NCBI GenBank assembly: GCA_910577755.1
Contig: CAJTNL010000003.1
Location: 62,001 to 126,000 of the forward strand
Source: an uncultured Eubacteriales bacterium
GTDB lineage: Bacteria > Bacillota > Clostridia > Oscillospirales > Acutalibacteraceae
Length of the DNA: 64,000 nt
Reading direction: 5' to 3'
The notes beneath the pieces are model-generated. The model saw nothing but the letters and a program-made list of their open reading frames with translations. It was not told the origin of the DNA and made no database searches. The position numbers and the translations under genes are program-made. The stretch's first letter is position 1; each line of letters starts with the position of its first letter. Positions 1-9,955 of the stretch are shown one piece after another.

Positions 1-1
1 T

Positions 2-361
2 AATTTAGGACATGCGGTTACCGTACATTTATCTTTTGAATTGCAAGGTTTTGTGTTAACGGGTATTTTCGATAACGACCCTCAAAAAATTGGCACAAAG
101 CTAAACAGCTTCACAATACAAGACGTAAATAAAATTGATGAGTTTTATCAACAAGTTAAACCTGATATGGCTGTTCTGTGCGTACCACAAGAAGCTGTTT
201 CTACGCTGGTAGATAAACTATATGCATTGGGTATTAAAAACTATTGGAACTTTAGTCATTATGACATTAACCCAAAATATTCAGACGCCATTGTTGAAGC
301 TGTTCATTTAGGGGATAGCTTAATGACGCTTTGTTATAGAATTTCTGAAAATATGATTTAA
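2..361 (+). CDS. rex: Redox-sensing transcriptional repressor Rex (C-terminal part)
   Basis: Only the end of the gene is present; the frame is open from base 2. The first residues read NLGHAVTVH, matching the end of the Rex Rossmann motif GxGNLG, followed by GIFDNDPQKIG, PDMAVLCVPQEA and WNFSHYDINP, all typical of the Rex NAD(H)-binding domain. Rex senses the NADH/NAD+ ratio and represses fermentation and respiration genes in Gram-positive bacteria. The winged-helix DNA-binding half lies upstream of the window. The C-terminal helix that swaps between subunits is present, so the 3' end looks complete. A hairpin terminator follows directly. Confidence 0.88.
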   Translation, partial: NLGHAVTVHLSFELQGFVLTGIFDNDPQKIGTKLNSFTIQDVNKIDEFYQQVKPDMAVLCVPQEAVSTLVDKLYALGIKNYWNFSHYDINPKYSDAIVEAVHLGDSLMTLCYRISENMI

Positions 362-369
362 CCCAAGCA

Positions 370-412
370 ACAGGGGCAATTGACAAATCACTGCCCCTGT
401 TTATTTTTTATA
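370..412 (+). terminator. Intrinsic terminator of rex
   Basis: A 9-bp perfect stem (ACAGGGGCA / TGCCCCTGT, 370-378 with 392-400) is followed by a T-rich run. It starts 9 bases after the rex stop codon. Confidence 0.85.
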
Positions 413-510
413 CAACATTTTATACAACGTAAAGTATAAATTTGAGCGCAAAGGCATATATTAATATGTTACAGCACACTTTGAAATAAAATCATGCGGA
501 GGTAAATTTT

Positions 511-1071
511 ATGGGCGGAATTATTGTAGGTAGCATCATCGGTATTTTAGTGCTTATATTAATTATTACAATCATTGTTATGTATAATAACCTAATAAAA
601 TATTCTGTTAGAGTAGATAACGGATGGTCTCAAATTGATGTACAAATGAAACAACGTTACGACTTAATTCCAAATTTAGTAGAAACAGTAAAAGCCTATG
701 CAGTACACGAAAAAAACACGTTAAATGAAGTTACAAAATGGCGTGCAGCAGCTATAAATGCAAAAACGCCAGAGGAAATGATACGAAGCAACCAAAAACT
801 ATCCGGTGCGATTGCAAACATTTTTGCAACTGCAGAAAACTATCCAGATTTAAAAGCAAACCACAATTTTCTGGATTTACAAAGACAACTGAAGGACTTA
901 GAAGAAAAAATTGCATTTGCACGCCAATTCTATAATGATACGGTTATGAAGTACAATGAGTATATTCGACGTTTTCCATCTAATATCATAGCAAATATTT
1001 TTCATTACAGAGAACGTCAATATTTCGAAATGACCGAAGAGGAGAAAGCCGTGCCAAAAGTACAATTTTAA
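511..1071 (+). CDS. LemA family protein
   Basis: This 186-residue protein has an N-terminal membrane anchor (about residues 3-25, almost all I/V/L/G). The helical LemA domain follows, with characteristic VDNGWSQIDVQMKQRYDLIPNLVETVKAYA and the C-terminal FYNDTVMKYNEYIRRFPSNIIA pattern, in pieces along residues 35-160. A GGAGG site lies 8 bases before the ATG. LemA proteins are single-pass and mostly periplasmic or extracellular helical bundles of unclear function. The next gene, 25 bases downstream, encodes a DUF2207 protein; LemA and DUF2207 genes are often neighbours, so they are probably co-transcribed and may act together at the envelope. Confidence 0.9.
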   Translation: MGGIIVGSIIGILVLILIITIIVMYNNLIKYSVRVDNGWSQIDVQMKQRYDLIPNLVETVKAYAVHEKNTLNEVTKWRAAAINAKTPEEMIRSNQKLSGAIANIFATAENYPDLKANHNFLDLQRQLKDLEEKIAFARQFYNDTVMKYNEYIRRFPSNIIANIFHYRERQYFEMTEEEKAVPKVQF

Positions 1072-1096
1072 GCCTATATATATTTAGGAGAATCAT

Positions 1097-3031
1097 ATGA
1101 TAAAATCGTTATTAAAAAAAATCGCTATTTTTCTCTCTATAACTGTTGTCGTATTTGCAGCTGCAATCCCTCTTTTCATATTGCTTACAGGCAATTATCA
1201 AGACGCCTCGAAACAAGTTATAGAGCATTTGGACATACAGGCATCTGTTACTGAAAAAGGCGATATGACTGTAACCGAAACATGGAAAATTAATTTTAAA
1301 AACAGAGATCGAGCATATCGAAATATTTATAAAACATTTCAAAACGATTCTAGTAAATTTGATTCTCTGACCAATCTTTCTGTCTATGACATAGATTATG
1401 GTATCAACTATCCGCTGCAAAAAGTAGTCAATCCTGAAAACGCGCCTGCCAATCTACAAAATATATGCTATTCCACACAAACTGATGATACCATTGAAAT
1501 TGGACTCTTTATGCCACGTATTTATGAGGGTACACGTAATTTTCAAATTCAGTATACATTTGAAAACTGTATGACAGCTTATACTGACACAGCAGTATTA
1601 TATTATCAATTTATCGGACCTCACTTTTCATTGCCAATTACCAATATGAACGTCAACATTACCCTACCGCGAAACAAAAATCTTACGCAAAATCCTTATG
1701 CATGGCTGCATTGTACAGCAAATAGTCATTTAACCATACACTCTCCCCACCAAATCTCTTTTACCGCAAAAGAAATTCCAGCCAAAACCATGGCAGAGGT
1801 TCGTATTGCCGCTCCTCTCGCTCAGTTTCCCGGCGTCACCAGAACTGACATACAGACAAACCTGCAAACAATTCAAAACGAAGAATCACTCTGGGCTACA
1901 GAGTATTATAATGAACTGGAATATCAATATATATTGGGAATCTTAGATATTATCTTTGCTGTGGTTATCATCGCAGCATCGGTGATTTTATTTGTTTTAA
2001 TACAAATATTTACCCGTCGTTACCGAGTCGAGGTATCTGAATATACAAGACAAATACCAGAGGGCTACAGTCCGGCCGGAGCCGCACTATTATATTATCA
2101 CTATAAAGGTGGTATTTCACAAAAACAACGCGGAAAAGTATTTAGCGCCACCCTTATGAGCTTATCCAATAAAGGTTACTTAGAATTCCGTACAAATAAT
2201 CAAGATACTTTACTACTAACGCCAATAGGCAATACGCAAAATAAAGGTTTAACATTAAGCGAAGAAATTATGTTGTCTTTAATTACAACTGTTGCAACAT
2301 CAGTAAATGGTTCTTTTACACTAAAACAATTTACAGAGTATACAAAGAAACATGGAAAATACGTTAACACTATGTTTGAAACATTCCTTACTCGAGCAAA
2401 AGAGGAAATTCTGCCACAAAATTATTATGAGAAAAAACATTCTATTGTTCACATAAGCCGTATACTCAGTATTGGTTCAATCATAGCCGGCATACTTACA
2501 CTATTCTTTTCTTCTATGATTTATATTGCCATCGCTGCTATTTTAGCCGGTATATTCACTTTAATTACCAATACAGGTCCAACTAGATTAAGTGTAAAGG
2601 GAGAAACTGATTATATGACATGGAAAGGTCTAGAAAAATACATGCTGGACTTTTCAAATTTGAAAGAATACGAGCTACCTCATTTGGAATTATGGAAAGA
2701 TTATCTTGTATACGCCACTATGATGGGAATTTCTGATAAAGTATGTAATCAGCTAAAATTGGCTTATCCAAGTGTAGATGATGATATTTACATGAGCTCT
2801 GCTTTTGGCAATTCATATTTCTATTGGATGTTTATGTCACATTATCATCATGCAGGTTTTCACAATAGAAACTTTGCTTCCGGTTTGGGTAACAAATTAA
2901 ACTCTATTAATGCTGCTGCAATCCGCATTGCCAATCCGCCATCTTCAAAAAACAGCGGTGGTGGATTTGGCGGCGGTGGATTTAGTGGCGGCGGCGGTGG
3001 ATTCGGCGGTGGCGGAGGAGGTGTACGCTAG
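1097..3031 (+). CDS. DUF2207 family membrane protein with Gly-rich tail
   Basis: The 644-residue protein has an N-terminal signal/transmembrane helix (about 8-31) and a large extracytoplasmic beta-rich region beginning with a typical DUF2207 segment (VTEKGDMTVTETWKINF). A transmembrane helix lies near 280-305, then a cytoplasmic region, and a pair of helices near 455-495. The last 23 residues are nearly all glycine with Phe and Ser, a known feature of the family, which often ends in a GGGxSGGGG-type tail. The start has TAGGAG at good spacing. It follows the LemA gene in what looks like a two-gene operon. Function is not established. Confidence 0.88.
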   Translation: MIKSLLKKIAIFLSITVVVFAAAIPLFILLTGNYQDASKQVIEHLDIQASVTEKGDMTVTETWKINFKNRDRAYRNIYKTFQNDSSKFDSLTNLSVYDIDYGINYPLQKVVNPENAPANLQNICYSTQTDDTIEIGLFMPRIYEGTRNFQIQYTFENCMTAYTDTAVLYYQFIGPHFSLPITNMNVNITLPRNKNLTQNPYAWLHCTANSHLTIHSPHQISFTAKEIPAKTMAEVRIAAPLAQFPGVTRTDIQTNLQTIQNEESLWATEYYNELEYQYILGILDIIFAVVIIAASVILFVLIQIFTRRYRVEVSEYTRQIPEGYSPAGAALLYYHYKGGISQKQRGKVFSATLMSLSNKGYLEFRTNNQDTLLLTPIGNTQNKGLTLSEEIMLSLITTVATSVNGSFTLKQFTEYTKKHGKYVNTMFETFLTRAKEEILPQNYYEKKHSIVHISRILSIGSIIAGILTLFFSSMIYIAIAAILAGIFTLITNTGPTRLSVKGETDYMTWKGLEKYMLDFSNLKEYELPHLELWKDYLVYATMMGISDKVCNQLKLAYPSVDDDIYMSSAFGNSYFYWMFMSHYHHAGFHNRNFASGLGNKLNSINAAAIRIANPPSSKNSGGGFGGGGFSGGGGGFGGGGGGVR

Positions 3032-3109
3032 AACTGTCATTATCTTAATTTCTGTTTTCTAACCAAATAGAGCTCATATCCTCATTTTAATCTGTATACA
3101 TAGTATTAC

Positions 3110-4812
<1,703 letters not shown>

Positions 4813-4824
4813 TCAAGCAGAGAT

Positions 4825-4871
4825 AAAATAAAAAAGATGTTCCCAGTGCAATCCTCTGCCTTTGGGAACAT
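4825..4871 (-). terminator. Terminator downstream of the DUF4870-like gene
   Basis: A 9-bp stem (ATGTTCCCA / TGGGAACAT, 4837-4845 with 4863-4871) is followed, on the minus strand, by a run of six T. It ends the 4955-5449 transcript before pyrG. Confidence 0.75.
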
Positions 4872-4954
4872 AAATAATATGTTGCTATTATATCTCTTTT
4901 TGCGTCACCATGTCAATGCAATCCTCAATTTTTTTAAAATTATCCCTGTCTTTA

Positions 4955-5449
4955 TTAAATATCGTCTGTTTTATCCGTATTTTTGGTCCAATGCATGCCC
5001 AATAAAGGTAACTGTGCCATTTTACTCCTACATGCTGCAGCGATACCGTACATTGCATAAGAAACTAAAATAATTGAAGCTACAAAAGCAACAATGGTGC
5101 ATAAAGTTTGTCCCACTGCATTCACGCCGGTTGTGACATGATTGATATCTTCCGGTGTAGGCGTCAATACTGCGTAAGAAAAAATTTTAGAGAAAAAAAC
5201 ATTTAAAACCCATGCAACCGAACCTATTACCAGTGTCAATAATGTTAGCCTTATACCCTGCTTTACATGAAAACGGACAAATGGATTTTTACGCTCAGAA
5301 AAAAAACTAATAATCCACATTGGCGGAATATACGCAAGACATGCAAACAGCTTACTTCTACTACTCTGCCTTTTCGTTTGCTGATATGCAGATTTTTTTA
5401 CTTTTTGCATTTGTTTTTCTTCTTTCTGTTTGCTTGAATTCTCACGCAT
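4955..5449 (-). CDS. DUF4870/Tic20-like small membrane protein
   Basis: The 164-residue protein has a basic, hydrophilic N-terminus (about 1-32) and then three or four membrane segments. The pattern KLFACLAYIPPMWIISFF, then PFVRFHVKQGIRL, then two further helices, resembles the DUF4870 family of small integral membrane proteins; the FHxxQG element is the best marker. Start supported by AAGGGGAG five bases before the ATG. Function unknown. It lies 35 bases downstream of the cyclophilin gene on the same strand and may share its transcript. Confidence 0.6.
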   Translation of the reverse strand: MRENSSKQKEEKQMQKVKKSAYQQTKRQSSRSKLFACLAYIPPMWIISFFSERKNPFVRFHVKQGIRLTLLTLVIGSVAWVLNVFFSKIFSYAVLTPTPEDINHVTTGVNAVGQTLCTIVAFVASIILVSYAMYGIAAACRSKMAQLPLLGMHWTKNTDKTDDI

Positions 5450-5484
5450 ATTGGCTCCCCTTTCCGAGCTTATAGTACCAAAGG

Positions 5485-6333
5485 TTAAGCATTATATACT
5501 TCAATTTTAATAGTTTGTATTACAACATCTGTTACTGGCTTATCAGCATTGTCTACCTCTACAGCAGCAATGCTATCCAAAACTTCAAGACCTTCAAACA
5601 CTTGTCCAAACACAGTATGTCCTGTTTGGTTCACGCTATAATAACCATCCAGTTTTGGGTTGCCCCCATATTGCTCATAAAGATTCTTTACATTATCTCT
5701 TACACGAAACATATTTGGACAGCTTCCATATGACTCAAGAAATGATTGTTGATTTTCACGAAAATTTTGAAACAGAGTAGTGTAATAATCCCAACCTTCA
5801 AAAGACTCAGGTTTTTTCTGATTGATAAAAAATTGACTACCGTTTGTATTTTTGCCTCTATTGGCCATAGCAACAGAGCCGCGAATATTTAATAAATTAG
5901 CAGCAAACTCATCTTCAAAGCCATCTGTATCCCATATATTTTTTCCGCCCGTGCCTGTACCGGTTGGATCGCCTCCCTGAATCATAAATTCGTTGATAAC
6001 TCTATGAAAAATTTGTCCATCATAATAACCCTGCTTTGCAAGGGTTGTAAAATTTTCCACCGTTTTTGGTGTCGCATTTGCAAACAAACGCATTTTCATA
6101 GCACCCATGCTTGTTTCAATGATAGCATACTCCTCTCCGTCTTTTGGGAGTTCTAATTGATAACCTACCGGCTGGTCACTATCTGGATTCACTCTTGACT
6201 GCGTAGACGATGTGTTGGAAACTGTGTCGGCAGAAGAGGTTTGCGTTGACGAAGATGTATTAGAACCACAGCCCGCTAAAGCCATACTGAGTATCGCAAC
6301 AGCAGTTGCGAATGCAATAATTGATTTTTTCAT
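5485..6333 (-). CDS. Lipoprotein cyclophilin-type peptidyl-prolyl isomerase
   Basis: The protein starts with a lipoprotein signal peptide ending LALAGC, so it should be lipid-anchored outside the membrane. A Ser/Thr-rich linker follows, then a cyclophilin domain with FHRVINEFMIQGGDPTGTGTGG and GSQFFINQKK. Family role: cis-trans isomerisation of proline peptide bonds in folding exported proteins. About 60 residues are inserted between the GSQFF motif and the final HTVFGQVFEGLEVLDSI strand, more than in a minimal cyclophilin. I chose the second ATG (282 residues) because GAAGGG lies about 9 bases before it but directly abuts the first ATG at 6342. Confidence 0.9.
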   Translation of the reverse strand: MKKSIIAFATAVAILSMALAGCGSNTSSSTQTSSADTVSNTSSTQSRVNPDSDQPVGYQLELPKDGEEYAIIETSMGAMKMRLFANATPKTVENFTTLAKQGYYDGQIFHRVINEFMIQGGDPTGTGTGGKNIWDTDGFEDEFAANLLNIRGSVAMANRGKNTNGSQFFINQKKPESFEGWDYYTTLFQNFRENQQSFLESYGSCPNMFRVRDNVKNLYEQYGGNPKLDGYYSVNQTGHTVFGQVFEGLEVLDSIAAVEVDNADKPVTDVVIQTIKIEVYNA

Positions 6334-6495
6334 ATTAAACATCCCTTCAAAAAAATTTCATTTTATATTTTAATAGAAAGCAGAACAATATGCAAGTCAA
6401 TCCATAAAATCCAAAAATTATTTATCTTGTTTGTGTATGAACACACCTTTATGCGCATATAGATTATTCGGACAATAAAAAGGGAGGCTAATAAA

Positions 6496-7416
6496 ATGAG
6501 TTTTTACTATCCTGAGGGACGGATTATAGATACGCCGCAAAACAGAGCCGCCATGCTCAATCTTTCCACCCTCACTGATGCCTGCCACGAAGGACAGATT
6601 TTAGAAAGTCGAGCATTAATATGCGACAGTGGCCACAACTTAATTGTGGATCTTGGCTGCATAAAAGGAATTATTCCTCGAGAAGACAGCGCAATCGGAA
6701 TTCGTGAAGGAAACGTAAGAGATATTGCCATTATATCTAGGGTAAACCGCCCTGTTTGTTTTATGATTGTTGGTTTTCAAAAAAATCAGGACGGCAGTAC
6801 CGTAGCCATTTTATCCCGCAGAATGGCACAAGAAAAATGCATGGAGGATTTTATTAATACATTACAGCCTGGGGATATAATTGACGCACGCATTACACAT
6901 TTAGAAAATTTTGGGGCATTTGCAGATATCGGCTGCGGTATCATCTCACTGCTGCCAATCGACGCCATATCTATCTCGCGTATCGACCATCCAAAAGAGC
7001 GGTTTTATGTTGGCATGGACATACGTGTAGCAGTAAAATCACTGGAAAATAATCGCATAACGCTAACCCATAAAGAACTGCTAGGAACATGGGAGGAAAA
7101 TATCTCAATGTTCCAAACAGGAGAAACCGTTGCGGGAATTATCCGCTCAGTCGAACCTTATGGAATTTTTGTAGAACTAACGCCGAATCTGGCAGGTCTT
7201 GCAGAATTAAAAGAAGATGTACAACCAGGTCAGCAAGCAAGCGTATTCATTAAAAATATTATTCCGTCCCGTATGAAAATTAAATTAATTATTATTGATA
7301 CTTTTGAGTATCAATACAGACCTGCCACACCCAATTATTTTTATAAAGAAAGCCATATTAATCAATTTATATACTCGCCTCCCTGCTGCGATAAACAAAT
7401 TATAACCGAATTTTAA
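6496..7416 (+). CDS. S1 RNA-binding domain protein
   Basis: The 306-residue protein appears to hold three S1-like OB folds: a degenerate one (about 33-105, ending ILSRRMAQEK), a clear one (about 122-190, GDIIDARITHLENFGAFADIG) and another (about 208-268, GETVAGIIRSVEPYGIFVEL). It is shorter than ribosomal protein S1 and ends with a divergent tail rich in Tyr, Cys and His. Proteins of this type bind RNA and are often annotated as S1-like ribosomal or general RNA-binding proteins in Clostridia. The start has GGGAGG. It stands alone, with about 150 bases upstream and a gene-poor region downstream. Confidence 0.85.
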   Translation: MSFYYPEGRIIDTPQNRAAMLNLSTLTDACHEGQILESRALICDSGHNLIVDLGCIKGIIPREDSAIGIREGNVRDIAIISRVNRPVCFMIVGFQKNQDGSTVAILSRRMAQEKCMEDFINTLQPGDIIDARITHLENFGAFADIGCGIISLLPIDAISISRIDHPKERFYVGMDIRVAVKSLENNRITLTHKELLGTWEENISMFQTGETVAGIIRSVEPYGIFVELTPNLAGLAELKEDVQPGQQASVFIKNIIPSRMKIKLIIIDTFEYQYRPATPNYFYKESHINQFIYSPPCCDKQIITEF

Positions 7417-7462
7417 TCTCCATAATTGTTGTGGAGGATCGAATGCAAAACATACAATATAT

Positions 7463-7575
7463 AAAGCCGCACCATTCCAACATCGTCGTTTAATCTCTAA
7501 AGCGTATTTAGTCACGCTCACTAACACACTGGTTAGTTTATACTGCGATGTTGGATAGGTGTGGTTTTATTTTTC
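7463..7575 (+). ncRNA. Three-way-junction hairpin element, possible structured RNA or complex terminator
   Basis: An outer stem pairs 7464-7485 with 7546-7567: CCAACATCG with CGATGTTGG, then a short internal mismatch, then CACC with GGTG and further wobble pairs. Inside lie two small hairpins, AGCGT/ACGCT (7501-7505, 7514-7518) and ACTAAC/GTTAGT (7520-7525, 7532-7537). A T-rich run (7565-7574) follows. It begins about 50 bases after the S1 gene stop, so it may be an elaborate terminator of that gene, a separate small RNA, or a remnant of a palindromic repeat. No known family was recognised. Confidence 0.4.
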
Positions 7576-8133
7576 CACATTTCTGATAATCTAAACATAC
7601 CATATTTTCCATCGGTTAATGATTTTCACTCCATAAATCCAAATCAGATTTGACCTGGTTTATTGCTTACATGAATCCATACAAAGGTAATTACAGAACC
7701 CATATATAGTATGAGGTTTTTGAGATACAATGTTTTTTAATATTTGTATATTCAACGTCCATACTTATACACCAACAAGAAACAACTCTGCACAAGGCAA
7801 TTTATTTTATTTCTTATAATTTTTAATTGTTAGCAAAACTTTTTTAGACAGCGCCTATGACACATATTTAAATACGTACATCTATCCCATATACTATTTT
7901 AAAATCACCGGCCCTTCCTGCAATTTCTTAAATCATAATCGTATCACCCTCATAATCATAAAGCTGACTTTACATCACAGCCTGATTATTTGCAGCCACG
8001 TAATATGTATCAGCTCATCTGCTTGCATAAATTCCTAAGTCAATGCAAACATAACACCTTGGTATTATAATCTTTTCCTTTAAAATATTAAATTGTCCTG
8101 CCAATATACAAGCTGCCAAAATATTTATATGTA
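7576..8133. other. Gene-poor region with possible decayed coding sequence
   Basis: No gene with intact frame is visible. On the minus strand, 7868-8012 can be read as protein-like sequence (YVAANNQAVM, QLYDYEGDTIMI, EIAGRAGDFKIVYGIDVRI) broken by in-frame stop codons, which suggests a decayed gene that I cannot identify. A 12-base word, GACAGCGCCTAT (7847-7858), recurs at 8899-8910 in the next gene-poor stretch. Confidence 0.35.
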
Positions 8134-8586
8134 TTATAACACATTGGTCTCATTGTTTTCGAATGACCCGCGTTTCTTAGATCCCTTACCTACTGTAAGC
8201 AGTAACATAATAAAAAATAATATTATACCTGCTCCCAATATAATATGCGCTACACCCGCTATACCTGACACTACCGCACCTCCGTCATAGCCAATTACCT
8301 GCATAACGCCACGTACAATCAACATTGACACCGTAAAGGGTAATCCAATGTTATACACAATTAAAAACGGCTTCCATAACTTCGTTCTGTCGAGATGCAA
8401 TTTTTCATTGAACAAAGAAATCACCAAAAACATAATCATACCCATTACAAGTAGATGCACATGTAAAAATCCTAATGTATTTCGATCCACATAAGTAAAC
8501 ACTTTTGTAAATTCACGGTAAAACACACCGCCTATTAAGCCGGCAATTGCATAAGAAAATGCAATCCAAATACAACTTTTCTTCAT
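8134..8586 (-). CDS. DUF2871 family membrane protein
   Basis: The 150-residue protein has four hydrophobic segments (about 5-22, 38-60, 75-95, 108-133) and the features SYAIAGLIGGVFYREFTK and LGFLHVHLLVMGMIMFL, where conserved His residues lie inside a membrane helix, as in the DUF2871 family. A basic tail follows the last helix. An AAGGAGC site precedes the ATG. Function is unknown; membrane His residues hint at metal or haem binding, which is only inference. It is monocistronic, with decayed sequence on both sides. Confidence 0.75.
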   Translation of the reverse strand: MKKSCIWIAFSYAIAGLIGGVFYREFTKVFTYVDRNTLGFLHVHLLVMGMIMFLVISLFNEKLHLDRTKLWKPFLIVYNIGLPFTVSMLIVRGVMQVIGYDGGAVVSGIAGVAHIILGAGIILFFIMLLLTVGKGSKKRGSFENNETNVL

Positions 8587-8722
8587 GTTTTCAGCTCCTT
8601 TTCAATAATAAAATATTATGATTATTATTTTATTATAATAGATTTTTACAAATAGTCAAATTTTAATCAATAAACAGTACATTATAAAATTTATAAAACA
8701 TATTTTTACCTGCTTTTAAAAC

Positions 8723-8762
8723 AAAAATACGGTGTAACGTATTGATATTACACCGTATTTTT
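8723..8762 (-). terminator. Orphan terminator next to the clpC-like relic
   Basis: A perfect 15-bp stem (8723-8737 with 8748-8762) with a 10-base loop; on the minus strand it ends in T-rich sequence. No intact gene ends here. It sits 4 bases beyond the stop codon of the relic at 8767-8838, in the same relative position as the terminator after clpC. Confidence 0.7.
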
Positions 8763-8766
8763 TATT

Positions 8767-8838
8767 TTAATTTGTATTAACAGTAAATGCATCATTTTTG
8801 TAGCTCCACGTTACATTACTTGCACTGATACAGATAAG
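8767..8838 (-). pseudogene. Relic resembling the 3' end of clpC
   Basis: The last codons before a TAA on the minus strand read NVTWSYKNDAFTVNTN, against [16 protein letters not shown] at the end of the intact ClpC encoded at 10966-13434. Counted back from the stop codons, a 30-base stretch (8782-8811 here) matches clpC at 23 of 30 positions in the same codon register. Further upstream the frame is broken by stops. The simplest reading is the remains of a second Clp ATPase gene or a partial duplication; short length keeps confidence low. Confidence 0.4.
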
Positions 8839-8981
8839 TTATTCATAAACAGCAAAAAACATCTCTGGAATGTTAGAAAAAACGACGTTTTGCGTAAGGA
8901 CAGCGCCTATTATATTTGTTGATTTTTTATTTACCTTTATCAAATTCTGATAGTAAATATACCTATATTAAAACATATCTA

Positions 8982-9012
8982 TTGACACGCTATACTATGT
9001 ATCGTATAGTAT
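8982..9012 (+). promoter_or_regulatory. padR promoter with overlapping palindromic operator
   Basis: TTGACA (8982-8987), a 17-base spacer and TATAGT (9005-9010) form a near-consensus promoter. A perfect inverted repeat ATACTAT-N7-ATAGTAT (8992-8998, 9006-9012) covers the spacer and the -10. Its position is ideal for autorepression by the PadR regulator encoded 22 bases downstream; PadR-family operators are often AT-rich palindromes of this type. Confidence 0.75.
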
Positions 9013-9034
9013 CATATGTACGGAGGTATTTAAT

Positions 9035-9358
9035 ATGGATATACAATTAAAACGAGGGCTAATAGAAATATGTGTTTTAAAAGTTTTGACCATAAGCAAT
9101 TCTTATGGGTACCAGTTAATAAAAGATATTTCACCTTACATAGAAATTTCTGAATCAACACTATACCCCATATTAAAACGATTGGAAGCCTCCGGACTGC
9201 TAACTGTTTATTCTATAGAGCATAATGGCAGACTGAGAAAATATTATCAGATTACTTCTCTCGGCAGAAATAAAATACAAGAGTTTATTTTTGAATGGCA
9301 AGAAGTTATGAAAATATACAACTTCATTAAGGAGAACATTGAGAATGAGAAAATTTGA
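9035..9358 (+). CDS. PadR family transcriptional regulator
   Basis: The 107-residue protein fits the short PadR (s1) class: a winged helix with LKRGLIEICVLKVLTISNSYGYQLIKDI, then ESTLYPILKRLEASGLLTVY and the wing GRLRKYYQITSLGRNKI. CGGAGG precedes the ATG. PadR regulators with DUF1700 and DUF4097 partners form a recurrent Firmicute module, apparently tuning envelope functions. It heads the operon and likely represses it through the palindrome over its promoter. Confidence 0.92.
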   Translation: MDIQLKRGLIEICVLKVLTISNSYGYQLIKDISPYIEISESTLYPILKRLEASGLLTVYSIEHNGRLRKYYQITSLGRNKIQEFIFEWQEVMKIYNFIKENIENEKI

Positions 9359-9953
9359 ATTTCTGGAAGAATTAAAGCACAGGTTATCCAAACTATCTGA
9401 CTGCGAAATAGAAAAAACAGCCTCCTTTTATGCCGAATGCATTGACGACCGCATAGAAGAGGGCATGACGGAAGAAGAAGCAGTCTGCGCATTGGGAAGC
9501 ATAGACAGTATTGTAAAGGAAATTTTAATGGATACACCCCTGCCCTCCTTAGTACAAAATAAAATAAAAAAAAGCCATAACAACTCTAAAAACAGAACGC
9601 TTTGGATGGCGCTTGCAATTTGTGGTTTTCCATTTTGGTTCATAATCGGCTTATTCCTTCTCATCATGATTTTGACCGTCTACATTTTGATCTGGTCTGT
9701 CGTCATCGTTTTATTTGCTACTGTATTTTCTTTTGCAATCGTCGGTATCGGCGGTTTAGTTTCAGGTATAGTCACATGTTTTACAAAAGGTCCTGCAATA
9801 GGATTTTCTATCATTGGCTTTAGTATCATTTGTATCGGTTTATTCTTGCTTCTGATAAAACCTCTGTTTTGGGTATATAAACAGCTTATGAAACTAACGG
9901 AAGCATTCTTAAGGAAAATAAAATCTTTGTTTATGAGAAAAAGGGAGGGATAA
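9345..9953 (+). CDS. DUF1700 (HAAS-domain) membrane protein
   Basis: The 202-residue protein has an N-terminal helical domain (about 1-55: EFLEELKHRLSKLSDCEIEKTASFYAECIDDRIEEGMTEEEAVCALGSID, in pieces) typical of DUF1700/HAAS, then membrane helices near 88-110, 112-140 and 148-170 and a basic tail. I use the ATG at 9345: AAGGAG lies 10 bases upstream, while the alternative TTG at 9339 has only 4. It overlaps padR by 14 bases, implying translational coupling. It is thought to act as a membrane signalling partner of PadR, an inference from family context. Confidence 0.88.
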   Translation: MRKFEFLEELKHRLSKLSDCEIEKTASFYAECIDDRIEEGMTEEEAVCALGSIDSIVKEILMDTPLPSLVQNKIKKSHNNSKNRTLWMALAICGFPFWFIIGLFLLIMILTVYILIWSVVIVLFATVFSFAIVGIGGLVSGIVTCFTKGPAIGFSIIGFSIICIGLFLLLIKPLFWVYKQLMKLTEAFLRKIKSLFMRKREG

Positions 9954-9955
9954 AC

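Larger units (their letters stand above)
8587..8981. other. Intergenic stretch between DUF2871 gene and padR
   Basis: Apart from the relic and its terminator, this AT-rich stretch holds no supported gene. The frame upstream of the relic also contains a short protein-like piece (VVFSNIPEMFFAVYE in another frame, about 8840-8885), consistent with a frameshifted, decaying gene. Confidence 0.35.

Noticed and set aside
2930..3031. Gly-codon repeat as a tandem repeat locus
   Set aside because: It encodes the Gly-rich tail usual for DUF2207 proteins and is not a separate repeat.
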